DNA from: Curvibacter microcysteis | Lineage (GTDB): Bacteria; Pseudomonadota; Gammaproteobacteria; Burkholderiales; Burkholderiaceae_C | Length of the DNA stretch: 64,000 nt | Direction: 5' to 3' | Assembly (NCBI RefSeq): GCF_028649455.1 | Contig: NZ_JAQSIO010000001.1 | Location: 310,001 to 374,000 of the forward strand | In this document: in pieces, positions 1 through 9,607 of the stretch | How the letters are laid out: every line of letters starts with the position of its first letter | Position numbering within the stretch: the first letter of the stretch is position 1 | Position numbers and translations under genes: made by a program | The notes under the pieces: generated by a model | What the model saw: only the letters and a program-made list of their open reading frames with translations | Database searches by the model: none | What the model was told of the DNA's origin: nothing

Positions 1-452
1 CGGGCGGCAAAACCGTGGCCATGCCGGGCCAGCACATGGGTGTGAGCGCCACAGATTGCGGCCATGCCCAGGCCGAAAATCAGCATGCGGGGACGGTAGT
101 CGGGCCAGATCACAAAAAACACAAACAGCCCCACGAGGCACACAAGCACCAAACTCACCCAAGGCCACCAGCGCAAGGGTTGGCCCAGAAACTCGCGCGT
201 GCCGGCCAACAGGGCCACGGAGCAGGCCATCAGCAGCCCGTTGCCTCCCAAGCCCACCAACAGTGCCGGAGCGTACCCCAGCAGGGCATAGAAGCCGGTG
301 GCTCCCAGGCCCAGCAGCGGCGCCAGCCCCCAATACCGAAGGCCCCTGATGTTGCTCGGGAAGTTGTGCCGGATGCCCAGCAGCACAGCGCCCATCACGG
401 CACACTGCAGAGCGGCCAGAAAATTGAAACTGCGCAGGTCCAAAGAGGTCAT
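1..452 (-). CDS. Membrane N-terminus of probable diguanylate cyclase (partial)
   Basis: The reverse strand reads without a stop from an ATG at 452 to the window edge, about 150 residues, starting MTSLDLRSFNFLAALQ. Nearly all of it is hydrophobic helices separated by short basic loops, including a tryptophan-rich stretch (RWWPWVSLVLV), which suggests at least four or five membrane segments. In Burkholderiales this kind of multi-helix N-terminus commonly precedes a GGDEF domain, so a membrane-anchored diguanylate cyclase is the likeliest product, but the catalytic part lies outside the window. The start was chosen because the frame just upstream is interrupted; no strong ribosome site is seen. 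It could instead be another multi-pass membrane sensor. Confidence 0.55.
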   Translation of the reverse strand, partial: MTSLDLRSFNFLAALQCAVMGAVLLGIRHNFPSNIRGLRYWGLAPLLGLGATGFYALLGYAPALLVGLGGNGLLMACSVALLAGTREFLGQPLRWWPWVSLVLVCLVGLFVFFVIWPDYRPRMLIFGLGMAAICGAHTHVLARHGHGFAA

Positions 453-1056
453 GGGGCAAGTGCACTCACGCGGGCGGCGAGTTCTTTCATGAGTCTTCGC
501 AGTTTAGTCGCCTGCACACGGCCAGACGCCCGCCCCTCTTTCTTCCTACATCCCATCTCTGAAATCGAGGTCAGTCGATCACCGTCGTCCGAGGGGTTTA
601 TGCAGGTCGCCATGGTGACTGCAACAAATAAAGTTCGTCGGGGGCAAATAGAGTTCGCCGGGGAAATTCCATATTATGAAATGCAAAGGCACCCCAGTTA
701 AGGCGCTACCCGTTCTTATCCGAAGGTTTGTGGGCGGTAAGGCGGCTGGCTTGAGACTGACCGCCGCCCACCGATCAGCAAATCAGTGACCGCTCTGCTA
801 TGGGAGCATGAACATTGGCGACACGCACCGCTAACCGCCATTCGTCCGGATAGAGCAACAGTTTCGAGCAGAGCGGCCCAAGCAGACGGTGCAGCTACTT
901 CACTGATGTCTCGGCGGAGCACGTCCGGTAGCAGTCTAGAAATCAGTGCACAATCACCAGGCTGATAAAAGTGATCCTGCACACAGGCGGTAGATGAAGT
1001 CGCGCAGACTTCGTACCGGTGCATGAATGTTGAACCCATACCCGTAGGTGTGATTT
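453..1056. other. Intergenic region between divergent genes
   Basis: About 600 bases separate the leftward membrane protein and the rightward hydrolase. No ORF here looks like a real protein; a 107-codon reverse ORF at 716-1039 has no recognisable composition or ribosome site. The region presumably holds both promoters and contains a short imperfect tandem repeat at 626-662. Confidence 0.5.
626..662. repeat. Two-copy 20-base imperfect tandem repeat
   Basis: Two copies of a unit beginning AAATA, then A/G, AGTTCG, T/C, CGGGG start at 626 and 646, exactly 20 bases apart (about two helical turns). Such spacing is compatible with a pair of binding sites for one regulator; this is inference. Confidence 0.4.
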
Positions 1057-1872
1057 ATGGACGTTCTGAAGCGAAACAATGTCAAAGTTTTAGGCGAAGC
1101 TGGACCAACTCTGCTCTATGCACATGGCTTCGGTTGCAACCAAGATATGTGGAGCAAGGTGATTCCGGCCTTCGCAGCGACCCACCGTCAAGTGGTCTTC
1201 GATTACGTGGGCAGCGGTAACTCGGACCGTACAGCCTTCGACCCCTATCGATACAGCGACTTGCGAGGGTACGCACAAGACGTCATCGAGGTCTGTGATG
1301 CACTCAATTTGACTGAAGGTGTAACCTTCGTCGGGCATTCTGTTAGCTGTAGCATTGGAATATTGGCATCGATCAATCGGCCTTCACTGTTCGATAGGCT
1401 TGTACTCTTAGGCCCATCACCTTGCTTTTTGAACGACCCACCTGATTACTTTGGTGGTTTTGAGCGCGAAGATCTGGAGGGTTTGTTGGCTCTCATGGAT
1501 CAGAATTACATGGGTTGGGCGCAGTACCTGGCGCCAGTTGTTGCTGGTGCTTCTGGGCAAGGAGGTGTGGCGGATACGTTGAATGACAGCTTCTGCTCAA
1601 CTGACCCTGCGGTCGCGCGCGTGTTTGCGCGTGCCACGTTCTTCGCAGATAACAGAGCCGACCTGCCTCAGGTTTCACGACCATCGCTTCTCCTTCAGCA
1701 CCGTAAAGACAACTTAGCTCCATTGAGTGTTGGCGAGTATCTTCACGCTCACATGCCCGCAAGTACTCTACGGGTCATTGACGTAGAAGGCCACTGTGGG
1801 CACATGAGTAATCCATCTCTGGTCATAGAGGCGATGCGGGACTACATGGCAGTCACAGCTGTTGCAGCCTGA
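1057..1872 (+). CDS. rsbQ: RsbQ-like alpha/beta hydrolase
   Basis: 271-residue cytoplasmic alpha/beta hydrolase closely resembling Bacillus RsbQ across its length: an early YAHGFGCNQDMW oxyanion-hole loop, the VFDYVGSGNSD segment, the nucleophile elbow GHSVS (Ser95), acid Asp218 in KDN, and base His246 in EGHCGHMS. The cap region YFGGFEREDLEGLL also matches RsbQ. In Bacillus, RsbQ is needed for RsbP, a PAS-PP2C phosphatase, to activate the general stress response, probably by producing or binding a small hydrophobic ligand for the PAS domain. Here the next gene, 15 bases downstream, starts with a PAS domain but carries GGDEF-EAL outputs, so the pair likely converts the ligand signal into a c-di-GMP change. 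The substrate is unknown. Confidence 0.85.
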   Translation: MDVLKRNNVKVLGEAGPTLLYAHGFGCNQDMWSKVIPAFAATHRQVVFDYVGSGNSDRTAFDPYRYSDLRGYAQDVIEVCDALNLTEGVTFVGHSVSCSIGILASINRPSLFDRLVLLGPSPCFLNDPPDYFGGFEREDLEGLLALMDQNYMGWAQYLAPVVAGASGQGGVADTLNDSFCSTDPAVARVFARATFFADNRADLPQVSRPSLLLQHRKDNLAPLSVGEYLHAHMPASTLRVIDVEGHCGHMSNPSLVIEAMRDYMAVTAVAA

Positions 1873-1887
1873 CGCGAAGTCCCCACG

Positions 1888-4800
1888 ATGACACATTTGG
1901 ATGAGTTGCCCTGTGCCGTTTTGATCACAGACGGCATGGGGCGTGTACTGGAGGTCAATTCTGAACTTCTTGCAATGGTGGGGAGGTCGCGTGAAGTTGC
2001 TATCAGCACGTCGCTCTCAGATCTGCTCCCCCCAGCTAGTAAGATATTTTTGCAGACTCATGTGTGGCCAACACTATTTCGTGACGCCCACATTCATGAG
2101 GTCCATCTACAAGTAATTGGATCTGATACCTCGCGCATACCAGTGCTGGTGAACTCTCGGCTAGGTGAATATTTAGGACGACCAGCCTATTACTGGACAA
2201 TGTTTGCAGCCCGCGAGCGTAACCGCTTTGAGGTAGCTTTGGTGGAGCAACGTAACCTTGCAGATGCTGCAAATCGAGCACTTCTCGATGGCCAGCGATT
2301 TGTCAAAAAAGTTACCGATGCAATTCCCGGCATGGTCGCGTATTGGGACAAGGATTTACTTTGTCGATTTGCCAATAAGGCATATGAGGAGTGGTTCGGT
2401 CTGACGTCTGATCAACTGCTCGGGACATCTTTGAAAAACCTGTTAGGCGAGCAGGTTTTCTCGTTGAATCAGGTGTACATTTGCGCAGCGCTAGGCGGTC
2501 AAGAGCAGTATTTCGAGCGTAGCCTGGTTAAGTCCGATGGTACTGTTGGTTATACAGTCGCGCACTATCTGCCCGACCGTGTTAACGGCGAGACTTGCGG
2601 TTTCTTCGCGATAGTCAACGACATCACATCGCTTAAATCCGCTCAATTGGCACTGGAGGAGGCGCAGCGTCTAGGAGGCATCGGCAGCTGGACTTGGCGT
2701 ATTGATAGTGATGTTGTGGCCTGGTCTACACAGCTCTATGCGATTTTTGGCTACGATCCAGAACTACCTGCGCCAACCTTTGCAGGCCACGCCCAATTTT
2801 TTGAAGAACAAGCCTACGCTGATTTATCCAAGCACGTAGATCGAACCGTCGAAACGGGTGAACCCTACGAACTGGAGCTGCCTTACAAAAAATCCGATGG
2901 CAGTTGCGGCTGGGTGGAGACGCGTGGCGAAGTCGTACGCAGTCCCTCTGGACAAATTATTGGCTTGAGAGGAACGCTGCAAGAAATCTCACAGCGCCGA
3001 ACGCAGAAAATGGCATTGGAAGCGACACAAAGTCGCCTTCAGGCTATGTACGAGACAACGCCAGCCATGCTCCATTCGATTGATGCGCAGGGTCGCCTGT
3101 TGCATGTCAGCGATGCCTGGCTAGCCAGCCTTGGCTACCGCCGGGAGGATGTAATCGGACGAGCTTCGTCAGATTTCATGACCGAAGAATCCCGTATCCG
3201 TGCGCGCAATGAGGTTCTTCCCCAATTCTTTGCAACTGGTCGCTGTGACGACGTGCCATATCAGATGGTTACCCGAACAGGGGAAGTCATCGATGTACTT
3301 CTATCAGCCATTCTTGAGCGCGATCAGAGTGGTCAATCGGTACGCAGCCTTGCGATCGTCCAAGACGTGACGATGCGTCGTCGTGCGGAACGCGAGCTTG
3401 CTAGAGAACATGCCCGACTTCGAAACCTAATCGAAGGAACGAACGCGGGGACCTGGGAATGGAATGTTCAGACGGGAGAGGTGATAGTCAACCCACGCTG
3501 GGGAGAAATTCTCGGCTGGCCTGCTGATGAGCTAGGCGTGGTGACAAATCAATTTCGAGCCGATATCTCTCATCCAGATGAACTGTCTCAGACTCGTGCC
3601 CTTCTGAGGGAGCACTTTGCAGGTGGTTCCGATGTATACGTCACCGAAGTGCGCCTTAAGCACCGTCAAGGTCATTGGGTGTGGGTCGAAGATCGCGGGC
3701 GGTTGATTACGCGCACAGCTGATGGGCGTCCTGAATGGATGTTTGGTATACAAATCGACATCTCTGAACGCAAGCGTCGCGACGAATCATTGCTCAGACT
3801 AACTACGGAGTTGGCAACTCAGCACGAATTGATGCGGGTCACATTGAGGTCCATCGGCGATGCTGTCATCACAACCGACGCATCTGGATTGATCAGCTGG
3901 CTCAATCCAGTAGCAGAGAAGATGACTGGATGGCTATCTGCTGAAGCTGTCGGGCGACCGCTACTGCAAATCTTTCACATCGTCAACGAAGAGACCCGTG
4001 AGCCAGCGCCTGACCCAGTGGCAGCCTGCATGGCAGAAGGCCGTATCGTTGGGTTGGCCCACCACACGCTCCTGATATCGCGAGACAACACTGAGTACGG
4101 CATCCAGGACTCAGCAGCCCCAATACTGAACGCAAATGGCGAAATGCTGGGTGTTGTCCTCGTGTTCCATGACGTCAGCGAGCAGCGACGTTTGAGTGGA
4201 GAGATGACTTATCGTGCAACCCACGATGCCTTGACAGGTCTACTCAATCGTGCGGAGTTTGAGACTCGCATGTCACGTACGCTGCGACATGCACATGAGC
4301 ACGACAGCTATCACGCGCTGATGTATATCGATCTCGATCAGTTCAAGTTGGTCAACGATGCTTGTGGACACGCGATTGGGGATCAGCTGCTTCAACAGGT
4401 CAGCAAATTGCTTACTGATGCTATACGCGCCCGTGACACACTCGCTCGTTTGGGTGGAGATGAGTTCGCGATCATTCTGGAACATTGCACGATGGAGCAA
4501 GCCTGTCGCGTTGCACAGAAGATTTGCGACCGAATGGATACTTTTCGATTCATACACGAAGACCGGCGCTTTCGAATCGGAGCAAGCATTGGACTTGTAC
4601 CGGTAGATAAACGTTGGACAAGTACCTCGACTATTCAACAGGCCGCAGATACCTCTTGTTATGCAGCTAAAGAAGCTGGGCGAAACCGGGTTCATGTTTG
4701 GTTTGATACTGACGCTTCGATGCGTGCCAGAAACCATGAAATTCAATGGACCTCTCGAATTGAGAGTGCACTGGATGGCGATGGCTTCGAACTATTTGCG

Positions 4801-5493
4801 CAGCGCATTGAGTGCCTGAAGACGCAGACGCAGACGCAGGGCATTCATGCTGAAGTTCTGCTGCGAATGCGCAATGCGGACGGGTCGTTGGTACTCCCCG
4901 GCTCATTTCTACCAGCAGCCGAGCGCTTTCATTTGGTTACACGGGTTGACCGGTGGGTATTAGGTCGATCAGTCAACTGGCTGAAGAGTCTGCCTGCAAC
5001 TAACAACATCGAAAGTCTGAGTGTGAATCTATCGGGCCAGTCGGTGGGGGATCGGGCTTTTCATTCATGGGTCTATGAACTGTTCGCAGAGGTCGGTCCT
5101 TTGGTCTGCTCCAAAATTTGCCTCGAAATCACTGAAACAGCTGCAGTTACGAACCTTGCAGATGCAGTGATCTTCATCAGACAGGTCCGTGAAGCTGGCG
5201 TGAAGGTCTCGCTGGATGACTTTGGCGCCGGTGCATCATCATTTGGCTATTTGAAGGCTTTACCAGTTGACTATCTAAAAATCGACGGACAATACATTCG
5301 CAACCTGGTACTCGACAAATTGGATGATGCTGCCGTTCGTTGTTTTGTTGATATTGCGCAACTTTCGGGACTCAAGACGGTGGCGGAGTTTGTTGACAAT
5401 TCCGATGTGCTCAATCGGCTGCATGTGATAGGAGTTGATTATGCGCAAGGTTATCTTTTACACCGACCCGAGCCTATTGACCGCTTACTCTGA
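1888..5493 (+). CDS. Multi-PAS GGDEF-EAL c-di-GMP protein, RsbQ partner
   Basis: 1201 residues, no membrane segment seen, so probably soluble. The first roughly 110 residues form a PAS domain of the RsbP type (LITDGMGRVLEVN, then LLPPASKIFLQTHVWP). About five further PAS/PAC units follow to residue ~770, with FGYDPE, ILGWPADELG and ISWLNPVAEKMTGW as markers. The diguanylate cyclase domain carries GGDEF at 856-860 and an RxxD product-inhibition site at 847-850. The phosphodiesterase domain has EVL instead of EAL at 989-991 and DDFG at 1110-1113; EVL variants can be active. Both activities are therefore plausible, with balance set by the PAS sensors. It starts just after the rsbQ-like gene, so co-transcription is expected. 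The ligand sensed and dominant activity cannot be told from sequence. Confidence 0.9.
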   Translation: MTHLDELPCAVLITDGMGRVLEVNSELLAMVGRSREVAISTSLSDLLPPASKIFLQTHVWPTLFRDAHIHEVHLQVIGSDTSRIPVLVNSRLGEYLGRPAYYWTMFAARERNRFEVALVEQRNLADAANRALLDGQRFVKKVTDAIPGMVAYWDKDLLCRFANKAYEEWFGLTSDQLLGTSLKNLLGEQVFSLNQVYICAALGGQEQYFERSLVKSDGTVGYTVAHYLPDRVNGETCGFFAIVNDITSLKSAQLALEEAQRLGGIGSWTWRIDSDVVAWSTQLYAIFGYDPELPAPTFAGHAQFFEEQAYADLSKHVDRTVETGEPYELELPYKKSDGSCGWVETRGEVVRSPSGQIIGLRGTLQEISQRRTQKMALEATQSRLQAMYETTPAMLHSIDAQGRLLHVSDAWLASLGYRREDVIGRASSDFMTEESRIRARNEVLPQFFATGRCDDVPYQMVTRTGEVIDVLLSAILERDQSGQSVRSLAIVQDVTMRRRAERELAREHARLRNLIEGTNAGTWEWNVQTGEVIVNPRWGEILGWPADELGVVTNQFRADISHPDELSQTRALLREHFAGGSDVYVTEVRLKHRQGHWVWVEDRGRLITRTADGRPEWMFGIQIDISERKRRDESLLRLTTELATQHELMRVTLRSIGDAVITTDASGLISWLNPVAEKMTGWLSAEAVGRPLLQIFHIVNEETREPAPDPVAACMAEGRIVGLAHHTLLISRDNTEYGIQDSAAPILNANGEMLGVVLVFHDVSEQRRLSGEMTYRATHDALTGLLNRAEFETRMSRTLRHAHEHDSYHALMYIDLDQFKLVNDACGHAIGDQLLQQVSKLLTDAIRARDTLARLGGDEFAIILEHCTMEQACRVAQKICDRMDTFRFIHEDRRFRIGASIGLVPVDKRWTSTSTIQQAADTSCYAAKEAGRNRVHVWFDTDASMRARNHEIQWTSRIESALDGDGFELFAQRIECLKTQTQTQGIHAEVLLRMRNADGSLVLPGSFLPAAERFHLVTRVDRWVLGRSVNWLKSLPATNNIESLSVNLSGQSVGDRAFHSWVYELFAEVGPLVCSKICLEITETAAVTNLADAVIFIRQVREAGVKVSLDDFGAGASSFGYLKALPVDYLKIDGQYIRNLVLDKLDDAAVRCFVDIAQLSGLKTVAEFVDNSDVLNRLHVIGVDYAQGYLLHRPEPIDRLL

Positions 5494-5868
5494 ATCTCGT
5501 TTGGCTGATTTTTCTAGACATCTTTTAATTAGCCGCATCAAAGGTTGTTTTAGATATCTCATTCGCATGAGTTTTTGATTTTGATATTCAATTATATTGA
5601 CTTCAATTTTTGTGGAGATTTTAATATTCGTTAAATTGAGTCGGCCAGCCACGCAAAAGATAGCGGGTCTTGAAATTAGCAGGATCAGCTAGGCATAGAT
5701 CACTATGGATCTAACTTGGTTTAAAGAAAATTTCAGCTCCTAGCTCGCAGGGCCCGATTAGATAATTAGCCAAATTCACTCTCCTACTGTGCACATCAGA
5801 GGGGCGCACTTCAGAGAGTGGACCAGTGACAGTAGCTACCATAGGCTACGCGCGGTGCGACGACGTGC
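5494..5868. other. AT-rich intergenic region between converging genes
   Basis: About 375 bases, clearly more AT-rich than the flanks (5520-5640 especially), lying between the end of the GGDEF-EAL gene and the end of the reverse-strand chemoreceptor gene. No ORF or clear hairpin terminator recognised. Confidence 0.5.
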
Positions 5869-7428
5869 TCAGTTTGAAACGGAGACCGCTTCCACCAATT
5901 GTTGGGCCTGGTATTACCGGCTTTGAGCAGCTGCGGCGCTCTCCTCAACCAAGGCAGAGTTCTGTTGCGTCGTTTGATCCAGCTGATTGATGGCCTGGCC
6001 GATCTGGGTCACGCCAGAGCTTTGTTCCGAACTGGCCAAGCTGATTTCACTGACGATATGGCTCACTCGAGCGATGGCTGTGACGACTTCTTCCATGGTC
6101 TGCCCCGCTTTGTCCACCAGCATCGTGCCCTGCTCGACTTGTTCCACGCTGGCACCGATGAGGGCCTTGATCTCCTTGGCGGCCTCGGCTGAGCGGCCGG
6201 CAAGGCTCCGGACCTCCGAGGCGACGACGGCAAAGCCGCGGCCTTGCTCACCTGCTCGAGCTGCTTCCACGGCAGCGTTCAATGCGAGGATATTGGTCTG
6301 GAAGGCGATGCCATCGATGACGCCGATGATGTCACCGATCTTCTTGGAGCTGTCATTGATCCCCTTCATTGTTTCAACCACCTGGGCCACCACCATGCCC
6401 CCCTTGCTCGCCACATCAGAAGCGTTGTGAGCCAGTTCGCTGGCCGTCTTGGCGTTGTCTGCGTTGAGGCGCACCGTGTTGCCAAATTCGTCCATGGTCG
6501 CGGCCGTTTGCTGCAGTGCACTGGCCTGTTCTTCGGTTCGCTGGCTCAGATCGGTATTGCCGCTTGAGATCTGAGCCGACCCCGTTGCAATCGAGTCAGC
6601 GGCTCCGCGCACCTGGCTGACGATCTGGACCAGGCTTTGCTGCATGGCACCGAGCGATTCAAGAACACTGTCGGGAGGCGCCGTCGCAGCGCCAGCCAGG
6701 TTGGCCAGGTCTCCCTCGGCGACCCGTTGAGCCACCTGACCCAGAAAGCCGGGTTCCGCGCCCAAAGCACGGGTCAGACTGCGCACGATCAAAGCGCCTG
6801 TCAGGACCGCCGTCACAACCGCGATCAGGCAGGCTGCAACAAGCCAATTGCGTTGAATTCGGTAGTGTTCTTCGGCCTCTTTGACCATGGCCGCTGACCG
6901 TTTGGCGGTTACTTCGGCGTAGGCCTGCGACTTCTTGATCAGCTCAGCCAGCAGCGGTCGGCATTCATCATTCATCTTGGCGATGGCTTCGTCCCGTTTG
7001 TTCTGCAAGGCCAATTGGACGATGCCCAGGGCAACTGGGCCATAGGCTTGCTCGACCACAACAATGTCATTGACCAGGGCCTTGATGTCGGCAGGGACCT
7101 CAGGGCTGGCCGTCAGCTCTTTCAGAGCGGTGAGGTCTTTCTGAACCTGCTCGTGCGCCCGGGTGACAGCCAACTTCTCTTGCTCCAGCTCGGCAGGCTT
7201 GGTGATCAACACCAGATTGCGAGCCGCAATCGCCCGAGCATCCACCTCGATCAGTATTCGATTGACCAGAGAGGCTCGGGCATTGATGCCCGTCACGAAG
7301 GACTCAAAAGCTTGGTTAGCATCCTAGAGAGCGATGATGGCCAAGCCCGATGCCAGAAGCATCAGGGCTGTCAAACCGCTAAAGGCTGCGGTGAGCTTCG
7401 CCCGAACGGACATGTGTTGAGTTGACAT
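5869..7428 (-). pseudogene. Methyl-accepting chemotaxis protein, broken by two in-frame stops
   Basis: The reverse strand encodes a transmembrane chemoreceptor. An ATG at 7428 or 7413 opens a basic-then-hydrophobic first helix (SVRAKLTAAFSGLTALMLL). The frame hits TAG at 7324-7326, about codon 30 counted from the ATG at 7413, then continues with a four-helix ligand domain, a second helix ([20 protein letters not shown]), and a full signalling domain with the conserved hairpin tip [20 protein letters not shown]. Near the end a TAA at 5914-5916 interrupts the usual QAQQLVEAVS tail, which continues in the same frame to a final TGA at 5869-5871. Reading frame is preserved throughout, so decay seems recent, or one stop could be a base-calling error. 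A protein starting at 7296 would lack the first helix and be non-functional as a periplasmic sensor. Confidence 0.8.
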
Positions 7429-7961
7429 TTGGTGCCTTGGTCGGAGGTGATACGAATCCGTTTTTGCAGATCTTTTTTATCGAATAAATCATTTTAAAAA
7501 CGACTGTAGTGGGCTTCCGTCGAGTTCTTTGACTGTGTTCGGTAGCAAACATAAGCAGAGGCTTCTGGGGTCTTCGCAGGGGTGGTTCCAAGTCATGCAT
7601 GAGGTGATCTCAGCCCCTCAGGCGTAGCACGCACCAGTGAACGCAAAGGCTGCGCACAGGACATTCCATCGCGGTGCCGCGCTGTGGCGTCAAGCGGTAT
7701 GACAGCCTGGCTGTTCGCAGAGCATCTTGACGCCAGCCAGAGGCCCAGAGGCACGGCGGCCGGCACTGGCAAAAGCCGTGAGAACTGAGCTTTGCAGTCG
7801 CCGTGGTCAGCGCCGCGAAATGGTTCGCCCCCAACGGGACTGGCAGACCGTTTCCTCAAAGCCCCTCCTGTTCAGGTGCCCTGTGTTGCTCCAAAGACCC
7901 CAGACTTCAGCGGCTCAGACAGGCGTCCCAAGCGCCGTCATGCGACATAATCCGCGTCGCA
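7429..7961. other. Intergenic region upstream of chemoreceptor and czc operon
   Basis: Some 530 bases between a leftward and a rightward gene. Overlapping ORFs on both strands at 7593-8047 look like composition effects rather than genes. The promoters of the chemoreceptor gene and the czc operon should lie here; no metal-regulator site was recognised. Confidence 0.45.
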
Positions 7962-8312
7962 ATGAAATACCTGATCGCGTTTTTTGTGGCTGTGCTGTTG
8001 CCGCTCCAATTGTCTTGGGGAGTGGCGGCCGCTTATTGCCAGCATGAAACGACCGCATCAGCGGCCCAGCACTTTGGCCACCACAGCCATGTGCATGACC
8101 AGGGCGATGAAGCCCCCTCGCTCAGCAGCGCCAAGCTGATGACCGACCTGGACTGCGGCGCCTGCCATGCGTCCTCGGTGGCGGTACTGCCTGCTTTTGA
8201 AGCTCTCCCACCAGCCGGCGCGCCAACCGTCACACCCGCGTCCCCCAGCCCACAAGGGGCCTCCGCACCTCAGCGTGCCCCCGATCGCCCTCAGTGGCTC
8301 CGTCTCGCTTAG
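7962..8312 (+). CDS. czcI: CzcI-like periplasmic metal-resistance protein
   Basis: 116 residues from ATG at 7962; a longer upstream frame exists but the signal peptide MKYLIAFFVAVLLPLQLSWGVAAA begins here. The mature part has the CzcI hallmarks: YCQHE right after the signal, a histidine-rich stretch (HFGHHSHVH), a CGACH motif, and a proline/alanine-rich tail. CzcI precedes czcCBA in Cupriavidus metallidurans, where it modulates metal induction of the pump. Its position 74 bases before czcC supports this. The exact biochemical role of CzcI is not settled; periplasmic Zn/Co/Cd binding is inferred from the His and Cys residues. Confidence 0.75.
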   Translation: MKYLIAFFVAVLLPLQLSWGVAAAYCQHETTASAAQHFGHHSHVHDQGDEAPSLSSAKLMTDLDCGACHASSVAVLPAFEALPPAGAPTVTPASPSPQGASAPQRAPDRPQWLRLA

Positions 8313-8386
8313 CCGGCGAGACGTTCTTCTCCAACATCCGATCAGCAACGTTTCGCCGAATCCCCAGGTTTTAACCATGAGATTCG

Positions 8387-9595
8387 ATGAACAAATTTCT
8401 ATGGCCGCTCGGGCTGGCGGCCGCCATTTTCAGCCCTGCGCCCCTTTGGGCGCAAAACGCACTGACCCTGGACCAAGCGCTTGAACTGGCCGCGGCTCGC
8501 AGCCCCAGCCTCTCCGCCGCCGCCAGGGAAATTGAGGCCGCCGACGGGGCCTTACGCCAAGCTGGCTTGCGCCGAAACCCAGAGCTTTCCAGCTCGGTCG
8601 AAGACTTGCGCGCCAGGACGCGCACGACCACAACCCTCCTCGGCCTGCCGCTGGAGCTGGGCGACAAACGCCCAGCCCGGGTGGCCGCAGCCGAGCGCTC
8701 CAAGGATCTGGCCGTCGCCGACCTGGCCTTGGCGCGCGCCGAACTGCGCGCGCGCGTCACGGCCTCCTATTTCGGCGTCCTGCTGGCGCAAGAGCGACGC
8801 AGCTTGGCCGCCGACTCGGCCGCGATCGCCCAGCGGGCCAAAGACGCGATAGGCAAGCGCGTGGCCGCCGGCAAAGCCTCGCCGGTGGAAGACACGCGCG
8901 CCCGGGTGGACTTGGCCAACAGCCAGCTCGAAGCCGCAGAGGCCCAGGCAGAGCTGCAAACCCAGCGCTTCAGCCTGGCACTCCTCCTGGGGCAAACCTC
9001 GCCCAGCTTTGAACGGGTCGCGGGGGAAGCCAGTGCAGCCCCCAAACGCCCGGCCCTGGAGGCCTTGTTGGCTCAGCTCGACAGCGCCCCCAGCCTGCAA
9101 ACAGCGAGGCTGGAGCGAGAGCGCCGCATGGCCCTGGTGGCCGTGGAACAGAGCAAGTCCACGCCCGATGTGTTGGTGAGCCTGGGCGCCAAGCGGAACA
9201 ACGAGCAGGGCTTGACCCAAGCTGTGCTGGGCCTGTCCATCCCGCTGCCCGTGTTTGATCGCAACCAGGGAGCGATCCTGGAGGCCTTGCGCCGCTCTGA
9301 AAAGGCCAGCGATGAGCTGGAGGCCACCCGCCTGCGGCTCATGGCCGAACTCCAAGAGGCCGCCAGCCGCCTCGCCATGGCCGACCAATCCCTTCAAACA
9401 CTGCAAGAGACGGTGCTGCCCGCCGCACAACAAACCTACGAAGCGGCCAGCAAAGGCCTGGAAGCGGGCAAGTTTGGCTTTCTGGAGTTGCTGGATGCCC
9501 AGCGCTCGCTGCTGCAAGCCCGCTCGCGCTACCTGAACACCCTGGCGGGTGCCCATCAAGCGGCCGCCGTCATCGATCGCATCCTCGGTCGCTAA
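8387..9595 (+). CDS. czcC: Outer-membrane channel of Czc-type efflux pump
   Basis: 402 residues, TolC-superfamily outer-membrane factor. A signal peptide (MNKFLWPLGLAAAIFSPAPLWAQ) is followed by the two alpha-helical repeats of the family: ALTLDQALELAAARSPSLSAA near the start, and a second repeat ending ARSRYLNTLAGAHQAAAVIDR. It forms the trimeric channel through which the CzcA pump expels metal ions. It is the first structural gene of czcCBA, 12 bases before czcB. The symbol rests on order and the CzcA type rather than on this protein alone. Confidence 0.88.
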   Translation: MNKFLWPLGLAAAIFSPAPLWAQNALTLDQALELAAARSPSLSAAAREIEAADGALRQAGLRRNPELSSSVEDLRARTRTTTTLLGLPLELGDKRPARVAAAERSKDLAVADLALARAELRARVTASYFGVLLAQERRSLAADSAAIAQRAKDAIGKRVAAGKASPVEDTRARVDLANSQLEAAEAQAELQTQRFSLALLLGQTSPSFERVAGEASAAPKRPALEALLAQLDSAPSLQTARLERERRMALVAVEQSKSTPDVLVSLGAKRNNEQGLTQAVLGLSIPLPVFDRNQGAILEALRRSEKASDELEATRLRLMAELQEAASRLAMADQSLQTLQETVLPAAQQTYEAASKGLEAGKFGFLELLDAQRSLLQARSRYLNTLAGAHQAAAVIDRILGR

Positions 9596-9607
9596 GAAGG
9601 AACCCAC

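Noticed and set aside
716-1039. 107-codon reverse ORF
   Set aside because: No ribosome site, no family resemblance, sits in the probable promoter region.
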